This document shows positions 9,261 through 19,373 of a stretch of 40,607 nt of DNA, one piece after another. Each line of letters opens with the position of its first letter. Position 1 is the first letter of the stretch. This stretch comes from Gammaproteobacteria bacterium (GTDB taxonomy: Bacteria > Pseudomonadota > Gammaproteobacteria > JAJFKO01), in NCBI GenBank assembly GCA_028284465.1, contig JANQRR010000028.1:1-40607 (forward strand). The letters run 5' to 3'. The notes under the pieces are model-generated. The model was not told the origin of the DNA. It did not search any database and saw nothing but the letters and a program-made list of their open reading frames with translations. The position numbers and the translations under genes are program-made.

Positions 9261-10568
9261 ATGGCGAAACCATCAGCTTTAGGATTAACATCAAGTGGCG
9301 GCTTAAGTGAATTAAAACGACGTTTATTGTTTGTTTTAATTGGCATAGTCGTATTCCGAATAGGTGCTCATATCCCTGTTCCGGGGCTTGATCCACATCG
9401 CTTAGCGGCGTTATTTAATCAACAAAAAAGTGGCATTCTTGGATTATTCAATATGTTTTCTGGGGGTGCATTATTACGTTTAACCATCTTTGCGTTAGGC
9501 ATAATGCCCTATATATCGGCGTCGATCATTTTTCAATTATTCACTTCAGTGTTGCCAGCGTTAGAACAACTGAAAAAAGAAGGCGAAATGGGGCGTCGCA
9601 AGATCAATCAATATACTCGCTATGCCACTTTAGTGTTAGCGTTATTTCAAGCTATTGGCTTATCCAAATGGCTGGCAAGTGAAGGGATTGCGTTACAAAC
9701 CGGGTTTACCTTTTATTTCTTAGCAACCATAACATTAGTGACTGGCACCATGTTTTTAATGTGGCTCGGTGAACAAATGACAGAACGCGGTATTGGTAAT
9801 GGGATTTCATTAATCATTTTTGCTGGGATTGTGTCGCGCTTTCCTGCAGCCATTGGCAACACGTTAGAACAATTTCACCAAGGCCAAATCCAAGGTATTT
9901 CGGTTATTTTGATCCTTGCTGTGGTGATCATCGTGACCGCCTTTGTGGTTTTTGTCGAGCGTGGCCAACGCCGGATCACGGTTAATTATGCGCAGCGGCA
10001 GCGTGGTCGCAAAGTTTATGCGGCGCAAAGCAGCCATTTGCCATTAAAAATTAATATGTCCGGAGTGATCCCGCCGATTTTTGCTTCCAGCATTATTTTA
10101 TTGCCGACGACGCTATTACAGTGGTTTGGTAAAGGTACCAACATGACATGGCTTACCAACATCGGTTTAGCAATTTCCTATGGCCAGCCGCTCTATATGC
10201 TGTTTTTAGGGATATTAGTCGTCTTTTTCAGCTTTTTTTATACCGCTTTAGTGTTTAACCCAAAAGAAACCGCGGACAATTTAAAAAAATCCGGTGCGTT
10301 TATACCGGGTATTCGCCCTGGCGAACAAACCGCACGTTATATCGATGGGGTTATGACTCGATTGACCATGGCAGGTTCAATTTACTTGGTAATGGTGGTA
10401 TTATTACCAGAAATTATGAATAAGGCTTGGCATGTATCATTTTTATTTGGTGGCACTTCTTTGTTGATTGTGGTTGTGGTTATTATGGATTTTATGGCCC
10501 AGATCCAATCGCATTTAATGGCACACCAATATGATTCATTATTGAAAAAATCTAAATTGAGAGGTTAG
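9261..10568 (+). CDS. secY: Preprotein translocase subunit SecY
   Basis: A 435-residue inner-membrane protein with about ten hydrophobic segments. Landmarks: [30 protein letters not shown] at the start (quoted in part elsewhere as [11 protein letters not shown]), the plug region [20 protein letters not shown], the cytoplasmic loop [20 protein letters not shown] and the [16 protein letters not shown] helix. SecY is the channel for Sec-dependent export and membrane insertion, working with SecE, SecG, SecA and the SecD/SecF/YajC proteins at 17113-20288. It is in its normal spc position. Confidence 0.98.
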   Translation: MAKPSALGLTSSGGLSELKRRLLFVLIGIVVFRIGAHIPVPGLDPHRLAALFNQQKSGILGLFNMFSGGALLRLTIFALGIMPYISASIIFQLFTSVLPALEQLKKEGEMGRRKINQYTRYATLVLALFQAIGLSKWLASEGIALQTGFTFYFLATITLVTGTMFLMWLGEQMTERGIGNGISLIIFAGIVSRFPAAIGNTLEQFHQGQIQGISVILILAVVIIVTAFVVFVERGQRRITVNYAQRQRGRKVYAAQSSHLPLKINMSGVIPPIFASSIILLPTTLLQWFGKGTNMTWLTNIGLAISYGQPLYMLFLGILVVFFSFFYTALVFNPKETADNLKKSGAFIPGIRPGEQTARYIDGVMTRLTMAGSIYLVMVVLLPEIMNKAWHVSFLFGGTSLLIVVVVIMDFMAQIQSHLMAHQYDSLLKKSKLRG

Positions 10569-10570
10569 CA

Positions 10571-10684
10571 ATGAAAGTTAGAGCATCTGTGAAGAAAATG
10601 TGTCGGCATTGTAAAATTATTCGTCGCAACGGTGTAGTGCGAGTGATTTGTAAGGATCCGAAGCATAAGCAACGCCAGGGTTAG
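10571..10684 (+). CDS. rpmJ: 50S ribosomal protein L36 (bL36)
   Basis: A 37-codon gene. The product starts [19 protein letters not shown] and ends [12 protein letters not shown]. It carries the zinc-binding set CxxC...C...H of ordinary C+ L36 (Cys11, Cys14, Cys27, His32). It begins two bases after secY and follows AGAGGTT as ribosome-binding site. L36 binds 23S rRNA near the L7/L12 stalk base. An 86-base gap with a promoter separates it from rpsM. Confidence 0.96.
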   Translation: MKVRASVKKMCRHCKIIRRNGVVRVICKDPKHKQRQG

Positions 10685-10699
10685 TTTTAAAAAGTTGAG

Positions 10700-10728
10700 T
10701 TGACAGCAGCCTAACTTGGCGATATTAT
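10700..10728 (+). promoter_or_regulatory. Sigma-70 promoter of the alpha operon (rpsM-rplQ)
   Basis: A perfect -35 box TTGACA (10700-10705) is followed after 17 bases by TATTAT (10723-10728), five of six matches to the -10 consensus. Transcription would start near 10735, about 36 bases before the rpsM ATG. The position between rpmJ and rpsM matches the E. coli alpha operon promoter. An imperfect inverted repeat (CTAACTTG 10711-10718, CAAGTTTAG 10732-10740) flanks the -10 box. Confidence 0.8.
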
Positions 10729-10770
10729 TGGCAAGTTTAGCTCAAGTCGGGCATATGAGGGGTTAGAGTA

Positions 10771-11130
10771 ATGGCGCGTATTGCAAGCGTTAACATTCCA
10801 GACAACAAACATACGGTAATTTCACTCCAATCGATTTATGGAGTCGGTCAAACTAGGGCGCAGAAAATCTGTCAGGACAGTAATATAGTGCCTAGTAAAA
10901 AAGTTGCTGAACTTACGGAAACGGAGCTCAATAACTTACGTACAATTGTCGCTGAATATGTCATTGAAGGTGATTTACGGCGTGAATTGGCAATGAGTAT
11001 CAAGCGGCTTAAAGATCTTAATTGTTATCGCGGTACTCGTCACCGTAAGCGTTTACCCGTGCGCGGTCAACGTACTCGCACAAACGCCAAAACGCGTAAA
11101 GGTAAAGGCGGTAGAGATAAATCTAAATAG
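10771..11130 (+). CDS. rpsM: 30S ribosomal protein S13 (uS13)
   Basis: A 119-residue S13: [20 protein letters not shown], the [11 protein letters not shown] helix-hairpin-helix-like loop, [21 protein letters not shown], and the basic end [21 protein letters not shown]13 contacts the P-site tRNA and bridges to L5. It is the first gene of the alpha operon. In E. coli S4 represses translation here through a leader pseudoknot; the leader predicted here is much shorter. Confidence 0.98.
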   Translation: MARIASVNIPDNKHTVISLQSIYGVGQTRAQKICQDSNIVPSKKVAELTETELNNLRTIVAEYVIEGDLRRELAMSIKRLKDLNCYRGTRHRKRLPVRGQRTRTNAKTRKGKGGRDKSK

Positions 11131-11153
11131 AAATTAATAGGGTTGATATTTAT

Positions 11154-11609
11154 ATGGCTAAGAAGCTAAAAAAACGTGTGTCTGATGGCATAGCACATAT
11201 CTATGCAACGTTTAATAATACGATTGTGTCTTTCACTGATCGTCAAGGAAATACATTATGCTGGCAATCAGCTGGGCAAAGTGGTTTTAAAGGCGCACGT
11301 AAAAGCACGCCACATGCGGCAACAGTTACTGCTGAAGCTGCAGCACGCAAAGTCATTGAATTTGGTGTTAAGAACCTGATTATTTTGGTTCGCGGCCCAG
11401 GGCCAGGGCGCGATTCTGCTATTCGCGCATTAATGGGCTTTATCATCAATGAACGTAAAGATGCTGCTGGTGATGAAAGCGAAGCTCAAGGTCCAAGCGG
11501 ACGTGATTCAGGTGGCGGCAGTGATTTAAGGTTTAATGTTACCGAAATTGCTGATGTGACAAGTATCCCACATAATGGTTGTCGGCCACCGAAAAGGCGC
11601 CGAGTTTAA
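11154..11609 (+). CDS. rpsK: 30S ribosomal protein S11 (uS11) with an extra loop of about 29 residues
   Basis: The flanks are unmistakable S11: [53 protein letters not shown] and the end [19 protein letters not shown]. coli S11 has ten residues between IRAL's end and the DVTPIPHNGC block. Here there are 39 (residues 94-132), including [20 protein letters not shown], a hydrophilic Gly/Ser/Asp-rich loop. Total length is 151 instead of 129, although the N-terminus is shorter by about seven. The frame is intact on both sides, so the insertion is translated. S11 forms the 30S platform with S7 and S21. Confidence 0.97.
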   Translation: MAKKLKKRVSDGIAHIYATFNNTIVSFTDRQGNTLCWQSAGQSGFKGARKSTPHAATVTAEAAARKVIEFGVKNLIILVRGPGPGRDSAIRALMGFIINERKDAAGDESEAQGPSGRDSGGGSDLRFNVTEIADVTSIPHNGCRPPKRRRV

Positions 11610-11634
11610 TAGATATTATTAGGAGATCAAGAAA

Positions 11635-12237
11635 TTGAATCGTAGACAAAATCCCCGCTGTAAAATGATCCGCGCTTATGGTACCGAATTAGTTGATACC
11701 TTAAGTGGTGTGCGCCCGCTTGATCAAAAATGCAATCCTGAATCACGGCGTAAACGTTTATCTGATTATGGGGTTCAGTTACGAGAAAAAATGAAACTAC
11801 GTAAGCTTTATGATGTCTTAGAGCGTCCTTTTAGGAATTTATTTAAAGAAGCTGCGCGGCTAAAAGGCTCCACCGGGGAAAATTTATTAATGTTATTAGA
11901 ATGCCGGTTGAAAAACGTTGTTTATCGTGCTGGATTTGCAACGACTCGTGCGGAAGCTCGGCAGCTAATCAATCATAAACATATTTTAGTTAACGATCAG
12001 ATCGTTAATATCGCTTCATTTAAAGTGAAAGTGGGCGATGTTGTTGCGGTAAGAGATCGTTCAAAGCAGCATGGGCGTATTGTTGCTGCATTAGAGCTTG
12101 CGCAGCAATTACCACAACCAGAATGGTTAGATATTAATGCGAAAGCAATGACAGCTACGGTTAAACGGTTGCCTGAGCGTAGCGATTTACCACCAACGAT
12201 TAATGAAAGTTTAGTCGTAGAATTATATTCGAAATAG
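11635..12237 (+). CDS. rpsD: 30S ribosomal protein S4 (uS4), TTG start and reduced N-terminal region
   Basis: From residue about 40 onward this is normal S4: [53 protein letters not shown] and the end [19 protein letters not shown]. The N-terminus ([15 protein letters not shown]) lacks the usual ARYxGPKxKLxRR sequence. The segment corresponding to EQAPGQHGARKP is reduced to PESRRK, so the protein has 200 residues instead of 206. TTG 11635 is supported by AGGAG (11621-11625) with nine-base spacing. S4 nucleates 30S assembly and in E. coli represses this operon. Confidence 0.95.
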   Translation: MNRRQNPRCKMIRAYGTELVDTLSGVRPLDQKCNPESRRKRLSDYGVQLREKMKLRKLYDVLERPFRNLFKEAARLKGSTGENLLMLLECRLKNVVYRAGFATTRAEARQLINHKHILVNDQIVNIASFKVKVGDVVAVRDRSKQHGRIVAALELAQQLPQPEWLDINAKAMTATVKRLPERSDLPPTINESLVVELYSK

Positions 12238-12271
12238 TTTATCCGAGTTTGTCTTTGGGAGAAAGAAACCT

Positions 12272-13273
12272 ATGCAATTTAACGTCAACGAATTTTTGAT
12301 CCCTCGAAATATTGAAATAGAAACGCTAAGTCCGTTTCGCTCGAAGATCAGCTTGCAACCGTTTGAGCGTGGCTTTGGGCATACGCTTGGCAATGCGTTA
12401 CGTAGAATTTTACTATCTTCTATGCCGGGTTGTGCCATTACCGAAGTGCAAATTGATAACGTATTACATGAATATAGCACGATCAGTGGAGTGCAAGAAG
12501 ATGTGATCGACATTCTGCAGAATCTCAAGGGTGTTGCAATTCGTTTAGCTGGGCGTGATGAAGTGATGCTAAACTTGGTTAAACAAGGTCCTGGTGTAGT
12601 TACCGCAGGTGATATTGAGCTAGAGCATGATGTCGAAGTCGTTAATCCAGAGCATGTGATTGCTCACCTTAATAACGAAGGTTCACTAAAAATGCGATTA
12701 CGCGTAGCACGTGGCCGCGGTTATGAACCTGCCAGCGTACGTGAGCAAGGTCAAGATGAACAAACCGCAATTGGTCATTTACGCTTAGATGCTTCTTATA
12801 GTCCTGTGCGTAAAGTTGCCTATGTTGTCGAAAATGCACGGGTTGAGCGACGCACCAATTTAGATAAATTAATTATTGATTTAGAAACTAACGGCACGTT
12901 AGATCCGGAAGAAGCAATTCGTTATTGTGCGACTATCTTGCAACATCAATTGCATGCTTTTGCTGAATTACAAAGTAGTGAAAAACAAGAACCACAAACG
13001 CAAGAATTAGAAATTGATCCTATTTTATTGCGTCCAGTCGATGAGTTAGAATTAACAGTACGTTCGGCTAATTGTTTAAAAGCAGAAAACATTCACTTTA
13101 TTGGCGATTTAGTGCAACGCACCGAAGTTGAGTTACTGAAAACGCCAAACTTAGGTAAAAAGTCATTAACGGAAATTAAAGATGTGCTGGCTTCGAAATC
13201 ATTATCGTTAGGCATGCATTTAGAAAATTGGCCACCATCTAGTGTGAAACAGAAAGATCCCACAGAATTATAA
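12272..13273 (+). CDS. rpoA: RNA polymerase alpha subunit
   Basis: A 333-residue alpha subunit. The N-terminal domain (assembly with beta and beta') has [20 protein letters not shown], and [23 protein letters not shown] sequence in the second subdomain. A linker around residue 235-245 ([13 protein letters not shown]) leads to the C-terminal domain with [20 protein letters not shown] and [19 protein letters not shown], which contacts UP elements and activators. ATG 12272 follows a GGGAG site. Standard place between rpsD and rplQ. Confidence 0.98.
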   Translation: MQFNVNEFLIPRNIEIETLSPFRSKISLQPFERGFGHTLGNALRRILLSSMPGCAITEVQIDNVLHEYSTISGVQEDVIDILQNLKGVAIRLAGRDEVMLNLVKQGPGVVTAGDIELEHDVEVVNPEHVIAHLNNEGSLKMRLRVARGRGYEPASVREQGQDEQTAIGHLRLDASYSPVRKVAYVVENARVERRTNLDKLIIDLETNGTLDPEEAIRYCATILQHQLHAFAELQSSEKQEPQTQELEIDPILLRPVDELELTVRSANCLKAENIHFIGDLVQRTEVELLKTPNLGKKSLTEIKDVLASKSLSLGMHLENWPPSSVKQKDPTEL

Positions 13274-13287
13274 TTGAGGTAATTGTT

Positions 13288-13698
13288 ATGCGGCATCGAA
13301 AATCGGGAAGACGTCTCCATCGTACCAGTAGCCATCGTGAAGCCATGTTTCGCAATATGGCCGCATCGTTATTGCAACATGAACTCATTAAAACAACGCT
13401 AGCAAAAGCAAAAGAATTACGTGGCGTCGTCGAACCATTAATTACCTTAGCGAAAACCGATACCTTAGCCAATCGACGCTTAGCGTTTAATCGATTACGT
13501 GATCGTGCCATGGTAACTAAACTCTTTAATGAGCTTGGGCCGCGTTTCAAAGCCCGTCCTGGAGGCTATTTACGTGTGCTTAAGTGTGGTTTCCGTAAAG
13601 GGGACAATGCGCCAGCAGCAATCATTGAAATGGTTGACAAAGCACCTGAAGTAGCGTCAAAGCAACCTAAAGAAAAACAAGCTGCCGCTGCGAGCTAA
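13288..13698 (+). CDS. rplQ: 50S ribosomal protein L17 (bL17)
   Basis: A 136-residue L17: [40 protein letters not shown], and [20 protein letters not shown]. It lies near the tunnel exit and ends the alpha operon. The tail (KEKQAAAAS) is variable. I could not find a convincing intrinsic terminator in the 70 bases after it, so transcription may run into the next gene. Confidence 0.97.
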   Translation: MRHRKSGRRLHRTSSHREAMFRNMAASLLQHELIKTTLAKAKELRGVVEPLITLAKTDTLANRRLAFNRLRDRAMVTKLFNELGPRFKARPGGYLRVLKCGFRKGDNAPAAIIEMVDKAPEVASKQPKEKQAAAAS

Positions 13699-13768
13699 AT
13701 CGTCATTAAGCTCTAGATATGGAAATCTTGGTGATAATAACTAAAGGCATATTTTGGAGTTAACACTA

Positions 13769-14524
13769 ATGAATCATTCTAAGCGTATTTCCCGTATTAT
13801 TATTATTCCAATATTATTAATCACTCTTACATTCATGAGTGGTTGTGCGGCGATTGCAACTAGTGTTAGCAAGCGTAAACTCAATGTGCATACTAAAATG
13901 AGTTCATCTGTCTTTCTTGATCCCGTGCCGGTTGCACAAAAAACAGTGTATGTTGATGTGCGTAACACGTCAGATCATCCATTTCATATTACCCATTATA
14001 TCGATAAAAAACTGCAGCAACGCGGTTATCACATTGTACATAACCCACGACGTGCGCATTATCTTTTACAAGTGAATATCTTACGTGTTGGCAAATTTAG
14101 TAGAAGTGCTGCAGATAGTGCATTGTCAGATGGTTTCGGCGGTGGTTTGGCTGGTGGCGCTATTGGTGCTGGCGTTGGTGCGTTAGCAGGTGGTACCCCG
14201 GGTGCAGCAATTGCTGGCGGGATCATTGGTGCAACCGTGGGGATCATTGCGGATGCTTCCGTCAAAGATGTTAATTATTCAGCGGTCGCGGATATTCAAA
14301 TTTCAGAACGCACTGCGCGTAATGAGCAGATCCATTCACATCGTCGTGCTGTAGTTTGGCAAGGCAACAATAGTAAAACCGTGCAAACGTCTAATCGTCG
14401 TAGCCACTGGAAACGTTACCGCACGCGGATTGTCAGTTCGGCCAATAAAGCTAACTTACATTACCGCCAAGCAAAACCTCGGCTTGAGTATGCGTTAGCG
14501 CATGGTATTGCTGGGATTTTCTAA
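13769..14524 (+). CDS. TraT-family outer-membrane lipoprotein (surface exclusion/complement resistance type)
   Basis: A 251-residue protein with a signal peptide and lipobox FMSGC (Cys26 becomes the lipidated N-terminus). The mature part follows plasmid TraT closely: AIATSVSKRKLNVHTKMS, QKTVYVDVRNTSDHP, a Gly/Ala-rich hydrophobic segment (residues about 126-165), VKDVNYSAVADIQISERT, and TRIVSSANKANLHYRQAKP. TraT of F-like plasmids sits in the outer membrane, blocks conjugative mating-pair formation and gives serum resistance. No other conjugation gene lies near, so a chromosomal surface role is more likely. ATG 13769 is chosen because GGAG lies at 13756-13759; an in-frame TTG at 13754 overlaps that site. 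Confidence 0.88.
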   Translation: MNHSKRISRIIIIPILLITLTFMSGCAAIATSVSKRKLNVHTKMSSSVFLDPVPVAQKTVYVDVRNTSDHPFHITHYIDKKLQQRGYHIVHNPRRAHYLLQVNILRVGKFSRSAADSALSDGFGGGLAGGAIGAGVGALAGGTPGAAIAGGIIGATVGIIADASVKDVNYSAVADIQISERTARNEQIHSHRRAVVWQGNNSKTVQTSNRRSHWKRYRTRIVSSANKANLHYRQAKPRLEYALAHGIAGIF

Positions 14525-14542
14525 TTCTTGATTCTAATGAGC

Positions 14543-14563
14543 CTTATTTTTAAGATTTTTTTT
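14543..14563 (+). terminator. Weak intrinsic terminator-like element after the TraT-like gene
   Basis: A four-base-pair hairpin (CTTA 14543-14546, TAAG 14551-14554) is followed by A and eight T (14556-14563). The stem is too short for confidence, but the T-run right behind it and the position 20 bases past the stop codon suit a terminator. The remaining bases up to the tRNA hold an A/T-rich imperfect hairpin (14586-14623) without a T-run and nothing else I recognise. Confidence 0.35.
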
Positions 14564-14688
14564 AGTTTATCCTAAGGGAACATTTTTCTTTAAGGCAATA
14601 TAGAAGTCGCGCCGTTTAAAGAAGCACTCGAAAATTTATTGCAAATATTAAAAAGTGTTTAATTAGTTTAGCATGGTGCTATTTGGTA

Positions 14689-14772
14689 TACCGAGGGTCG
14701 GACTCGAACCGACACGGTGTTGCCACCACCGGATTTTGAATCCGGCGCGTCTACCAATTTCGCCACCCCGGC
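14689..14772 (-). tRNA. tRNA-Leu (anticodon CAA)
   Basis: Read on the minus strand the sequence begins GCCGGGGTGGCGAAATTGG and folds as a class II tRNA. The acceptor stem is GCCGGGG/CCTCGGT, the anticodon stem CCGGA/TCCGG has loop TTCAAAA, a long variable arm follows, and the T arm contains GGTTCGAGTCC. The anticodon CAA reads UUG. The discriminator is A (14689), as needed for leucine. The CCA end is not encoded directly after it: the next bases are TACCA, so CCA must be added post-transcriptionally. Confidence 0.95.
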
Positions 14773-14799
14773 ATAAGGTGCTTGCTGGTAAGCTTACGC

Positions 14800-14828
14800 A
14801 GTATAATCAGCTTATCTTCGCTATTCAA
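14800..14828 (-). promoter_or_regulatory. Promoter of the tRNA-Leu gene
   Basis: On the minus strand TTGAAT (14828-14823) and TATACT (14805-14800) are separated by 17 bases and lie 28 bases upstream of the tRNA 5' end. The -10 box is followed by GCG, the G/C-rich discriminator often seen at stable RNA promoters under stringent control. The regulation is inferred. Confidence 0.65.
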
Positions 14829-14861
14829 CAAAAAATGATATTTCGTATCTTCAAGCACCAG

Positions 14862-14870
14862 TGGTATAAT
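14862..14870 (+). promoter_or_regulatory. Extended -10 promoter of queA
   Basis: TGGTATAAT is a perfect extended -10 element (TGN plus TATAAT), with only a weak -35 (TTCGTA at 14842-14847, 17-base spacing). Transcription would start near 14877, giving a leader of about 38 bases before the queA ATG. It is probably the main promoter for queA-tgt-yajC-secDF. Confidence 0.6.
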
Positions 14871-14914
14871 GTGTAAAAATATAGTCAACTCACAATGTTT
14901 GGTATAGCATCTTT

Positions 14915-15934
14915 ATGCAATTAAGTGATTTTCATTTTGATTTGCCCACAGAACTTATCGCGCAATATCCAGCCCCAACGCGCAGCGCAAGTCGATTGTT
15001 ATGTTTAGATAAAACAAGTGGTGATGTATCACACCAACAATTTACCGATCTTGTTGATTTGTGTGAGTCTGGAGATCTGCTTATTTTTAATGATACTAAA
15101 GTTATTCCAGCGCGTTTATATGGCCACAAATCATCAGGTGGCAAAGTTGAAATTCTCATTGAACGAGTGCTGACTAAGCAACAAGCATTAGCACAGATTA
15201 AAGTGAGCAAATCACCTAAACCAGGCACTTACATTCAACTTGATGATGATATTAAAATTGAAGTCATTGGTCGCCAACACGATCTTTTTATCATCCATTT
15301 TCATGATCATCGTGACGTGTATGCCATACTGGATGATATTGGTGAAGTGCCATTGCCACCTTACATGGAGCGTAAGCCAGAAGCAGAAGATGTGACTCGC
15401 TACCAAACGATTTATGCCAAACATCAAGGCGCGATTGCTGCACCGACAGCAGGTTTGCATTTTGATGAAACGCTAATAAAACAATTGCAAGCTAAAGGTG
15501 TGCTAATGGCATATATTACTTTGCATGTTGGTGTTGGAACGTTTCAGCCAGTACGAGTGAAAAACGTTTATGAGCACAAAATGCATTCTGAAAGAATTAC
15601 CGTATCATCACAAACTTGTGCACAGATCAAAGAAGTAAAATCTAAAGCTAAAAAAATTATCGCTGTTGGCACTACTACGGTTCGTGCGTTAGAAACTGCT
15701 GCACAAACCGGAGAAATTAAGCCATTTACTGGTGAAACTGACATCTTTATTTACCCAGGTTATAAGTTTAACTGTATTGACGCAATGATCACTAATTTTC
15801 ATTTGCCAGAATCAACTCTCATTATGTTGATCAGCGCTTTTGCTGGTCGTCAAAACATATTAGCAGCATATGATGAAGCAATAAAACAACGTTATCGATT
15901 TTATTCATACGGCGATGCAATGTATATTAAATGA
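14915..15934 (+). CDS. queA: S-adenosylmethionine:tRNA ribosyltransferase-isomerase
   Basis: A 339-residue QueA, which transfers the ribosyl part of SAM to preQ1 in tRNA to form epoxyqueuosine. Diagnostic segments: FDLPTELIAQYPAPTRSASRLL at the N-terminus (quoted in part as LPTELIAQYP), LLIFNDTKVIPARLYG, DIGEVPLPPYMER, APTAGLHFDETLI, LHVGVGTFQPV, MHSERI, AVGTTTVRALETAA and the end LPESTLIMLISAFAG. It is 73 bases upstream of tgt, its pathway neighbour that inserts preQ1. The arrangement queA-tgt-yajC-secD-secF is common in proteobacteria. Confidence 0.98.
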   Translation: MQLSDFHFDLPTELIAQYPAPTRSASRLLCLDKTSGDVSHQQFTDLVDLCESGDLLIFNDTKVIPARLYGHKSSGGKVEILIERVLTKQQALAQIKVSKSPKPGTYIQLDDDIKIEVIGRQHDLFIIHFHDHRDVYAILDDIGEVPLPPYMERKPEAEDVTRYQTIYAKHQGAIAAPTAGLHFDETLIKQLQAKGVLMAYITLHVGVGTFQPVRVKNVYEHKMHSERITVSSQTCAQIKEVKSKAKKIIAVGTTTVRALETAAQTGEIKPFTGETDIFIYPGYKFNCIDAMITNFHLPESTLIMLISAFAGRQNILAAYDEAIKQRYRFYSYGDAMYIK

Positions 15935-17112
<1,178 letters not shown>

Positions 17113-17113
<1 letters not shown>

Positions 17114-17463
17114 TGAGTTTTAGCTTGATCCCTAGCGCGATGGCCGCGTCTACCTCTGGAAGTGGTACAGCCGGTCACACCAGCGGCGGCAGTTTGGGTT
17201 TTATTTTAATGTGGGTTGCGTTATTAGCGGTATTGTATTTTTTAATGTGGCGTCCGCAGAGCAAACGCATGAAAGAGCAGCGCAAAATGCTAGCTTCGTT
17301 AAAACAAGGTGATGAAGTGGCGACTACTGGTGGGATCATCGGCAGGATCACCAGCGTGAGTGAAGATTTTATTATGTTGAGTGTGGCTAATAACCTTGAG
17401 TTAAAAGTACAAAAACAAGCAGTGACTTTAGTGTTGCCTAGAGGCTCAGTGAAAGCAACATAA
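17113..17463 (+). CDS. yajC: Sec translocase accessory subunit YajC
   Basis: A 116-residue protein with one membrane helix (FILMWVALLAVLYFLMWRPQ, residues about 35-54) followed by the YajC pattern RPQSKRMKEQRKMLASLKQG and GDEVATTGGIIGRITSVSED. It associates with SecDF in the inner membrane. Translation is coupled to tgt by a one-base overlap. Confidence 0.96.
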
Positions 17464-17495
17464 AATAAAGCTATAAAGCTAGGTACGAAACAAAT

Positions 17496-19370
17496 ATGGC
17501 ATCGATACAAAATAAATACCCTTTGTGGAAATATTTATTATTAATCGCATTATTAATTCTGGGGATCATTTATGCTCTGCCGAATCTTTATGGTGATGAT
17601 CCGGCAGTGCAGATCTCAGGGAATGACGGCGTGGTTGCTAGCCAGCAAGTTATTGCTAAAGTGACTACCACGTTAAAAAATGCCAATCTTCCTTATAAAT
17701 CGATCAAACAAGATGAACCTAATTTAGTGCTAGTACGCTTTTATGATACTGATACTCAATTAAAAGCTAAAGATTATGTTAAAGCGGCGCTTAGTGATAA
17801 ATATACGGTCGCATTAAATCTTGCCTCAGCTTCACCTAAATGGCTAACCGCATTAGGTGCAGAGCCGATGAAATTAGGTTTAGACTTACGTGGCGGCGTG
17901 CATTTTCTATTGGCGGTGGATGTGAATTCTGTCATTGCTAAACGTGAGCATGCAGAAACACGCAGCATTGCTAATGAGTTGCGCGAACAACGTATTCGTT
18001 ATGCAGGTATTAAACAACAACGCCAAGGTACGATTTTAGTAAAATTTCGTAGCGAGCAAAATTTAGATCAAGCCTATAAAGTATTATCACGCCAATTTCC
18101 TGATTGGCAATTCAGTCAACTGACTAATCAAGATCATTTAAAATTACTTGCGAAAATCAATCCGCAAGCGTTGCAAACTATGCGCCAGAATGTGGTCGAT
18201 CAAACTATGACAGTATTGCGTAATCGAGTTAACGAATTAGGGATTGCCGAACCGTTAGTGCAACAACAAGGTAAAGATCGGATTGTGGTAGATTTACCGG
18301 GCGTGCAAGATGCGGCGCAAGCATCAAAGATTTTAGGCGGTACTGCTACTTTAGAATTTCGCATGGTGGATGCATCACATGATGTGCGCACGGCATTAGC
18401 TGGGCAAGTACCTATTGGCACCAAGATTTATCATTTTAAAGATGGTCAGCCAGTGTTATTAAAAAATCGCATATTATTAAAAGGCAGTAATATTACTAGT
18501 GCAACGTCGTCGTTTGGGCAAAATGGTTTGCCAGTAGTAAATATTTCGGTAAGCGGCAACGAAGTGAGTTATTTCAATCGCGCGACCCGCGCCAACGTTG
18601 GCAAGCGCATGGCGATTGTCTATGTGGAAGTAAAAAATAGTAGTAAATTAGTCGATGGTAAAGTTGTCCATATCGCGAAAAAAATTGAACGCGTGATCAG
18701 CGCGCCGGTGATCCAATCAGCGTTGGGTGCTAACTTTCAAATTACTGGGATCAATAATCCACGCGAAGCGCATAATTTAGCCTTACTATTACGTGCTGGT
18801 GCCTTACCTGCAAACATTTATCCGATCGCAGAAAGCACGGTTGGCCCCAGTTTAGGAAAAGAAAATATTCGTAAAGGCATTATTTCAGTTGAAATTGGTT
18901 TTATTGCAATTGTGATCTTTATGATGATTTACTATCGTTTATTTGGCTTGATCGCTAATTTGGCGTTAGCAGCAAACTTAGTATTTATCGTTGCGATTTT
19001 ATCATTATTTGGTGCGACCTTAACGTTGCCAGGAATTGCTGGGATAGTGTTAACTGTGGGGATGGCAGTTGATGCCAATGTGTTGATCAATGAACGCATT
19101 CGCGAAGAATTACGTTTAGGCATGTCGCCACAAGCAGCGATCCATGCCGGTTACGAACGTGCTTTCTCAACCATTGTTGATGCTAACGTTACAACATTGA
19201 TTGTCGCGGTAGTATTGTTTGCACTAGCCAGCGGACCGGTGAAAGGTTTTGCGATAACATTGACGATTGGCTTATTGACTTCAATGGTTACAGCAATCAC
19301 TGGTACACGCGCGGTGGTTAATTTAATTTATGGTGGACGTAAAGTCACTAAGTTATCAATTGGTATTTAA
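17496..19370 (+). CDS. secD: Protein translocase subunit SecD
   Basis: A 624-residue inner-membrane protein. One helix near the N-terminus (residues 10-27) is followed by a large periplasmic domain with MKLGLDLRGGVHFLLAVD and RNRVNELGIAEPLVQQQG. The C-terminal membrane part has NIRKGIISVEIGFIAIVIFM (start of the SecD family block), PGIAGIVLTVGMAVDANVLI (with the proton-relay Asp) and GPVKGFAITLTIGL. With SecF it uses the proton gradient to pull substrates out of SecYEG. secF follows after three bases. Confidence 0.98.
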   Translation: MASIQNKYPLWKYLLLIALLILGIIYALPNLYGDDPAVQISGNDGVVASQQVIAKVTTTLKNANLPYKSIKQDEPNLVLVRFYDTDTQLKAKDYVKAALSDKYTVALNLASASPKWLTALGAEPMKLGLDLRGGVHFLLAVDVNSVIAKREHAETRSIANELREQRIRYAGIKQQRQGTILVKFRSEQNLDQAYKVLSRQFPDWQFSQLTNQDHLKLLAKINPQALQTMRQNVVDQTMTVLRNRVNELGIAEPLVQQQGKDRIVVDLPGVQDAAQASKILGGTATLEFRMVDASHDVRTALAGQVPIGTKIYHFKDGQPVLLKNRILLKGSNITSATSSFGQNGLPVVNISVSGNEVSYFNRATRANVGKRMAIVYVEVKNSSKLVDGKVVHIAKKIERVISAPVIQSALGANFQITGINNPREAHNLALLLRAGALPANIYPIAESTVGPSLGKENIRKGIISVEIGFIAIVIFMMIYYRLFGLIANLALAANLVFIVAILSLFGATLTLPGIAGIVLTVGMAVDANVLINERIREELRLGMSPQAAIHAGYERAFSTIVDANVTTLIVAVVLFALASGPVKGFAITLTIGLLTSMVTAITGTRAVVNLIYGGRKVTKLSIGI

Positions 19371-19373
19371 AGT

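Noticed and set aside
14673..14876. 67-codon open frame on the plus strand
   Set aside because: It runs across the antisense of the tRNA-Leu gene (VGLEPTRCCHHRIL is the usual false translation of such tRNAs).
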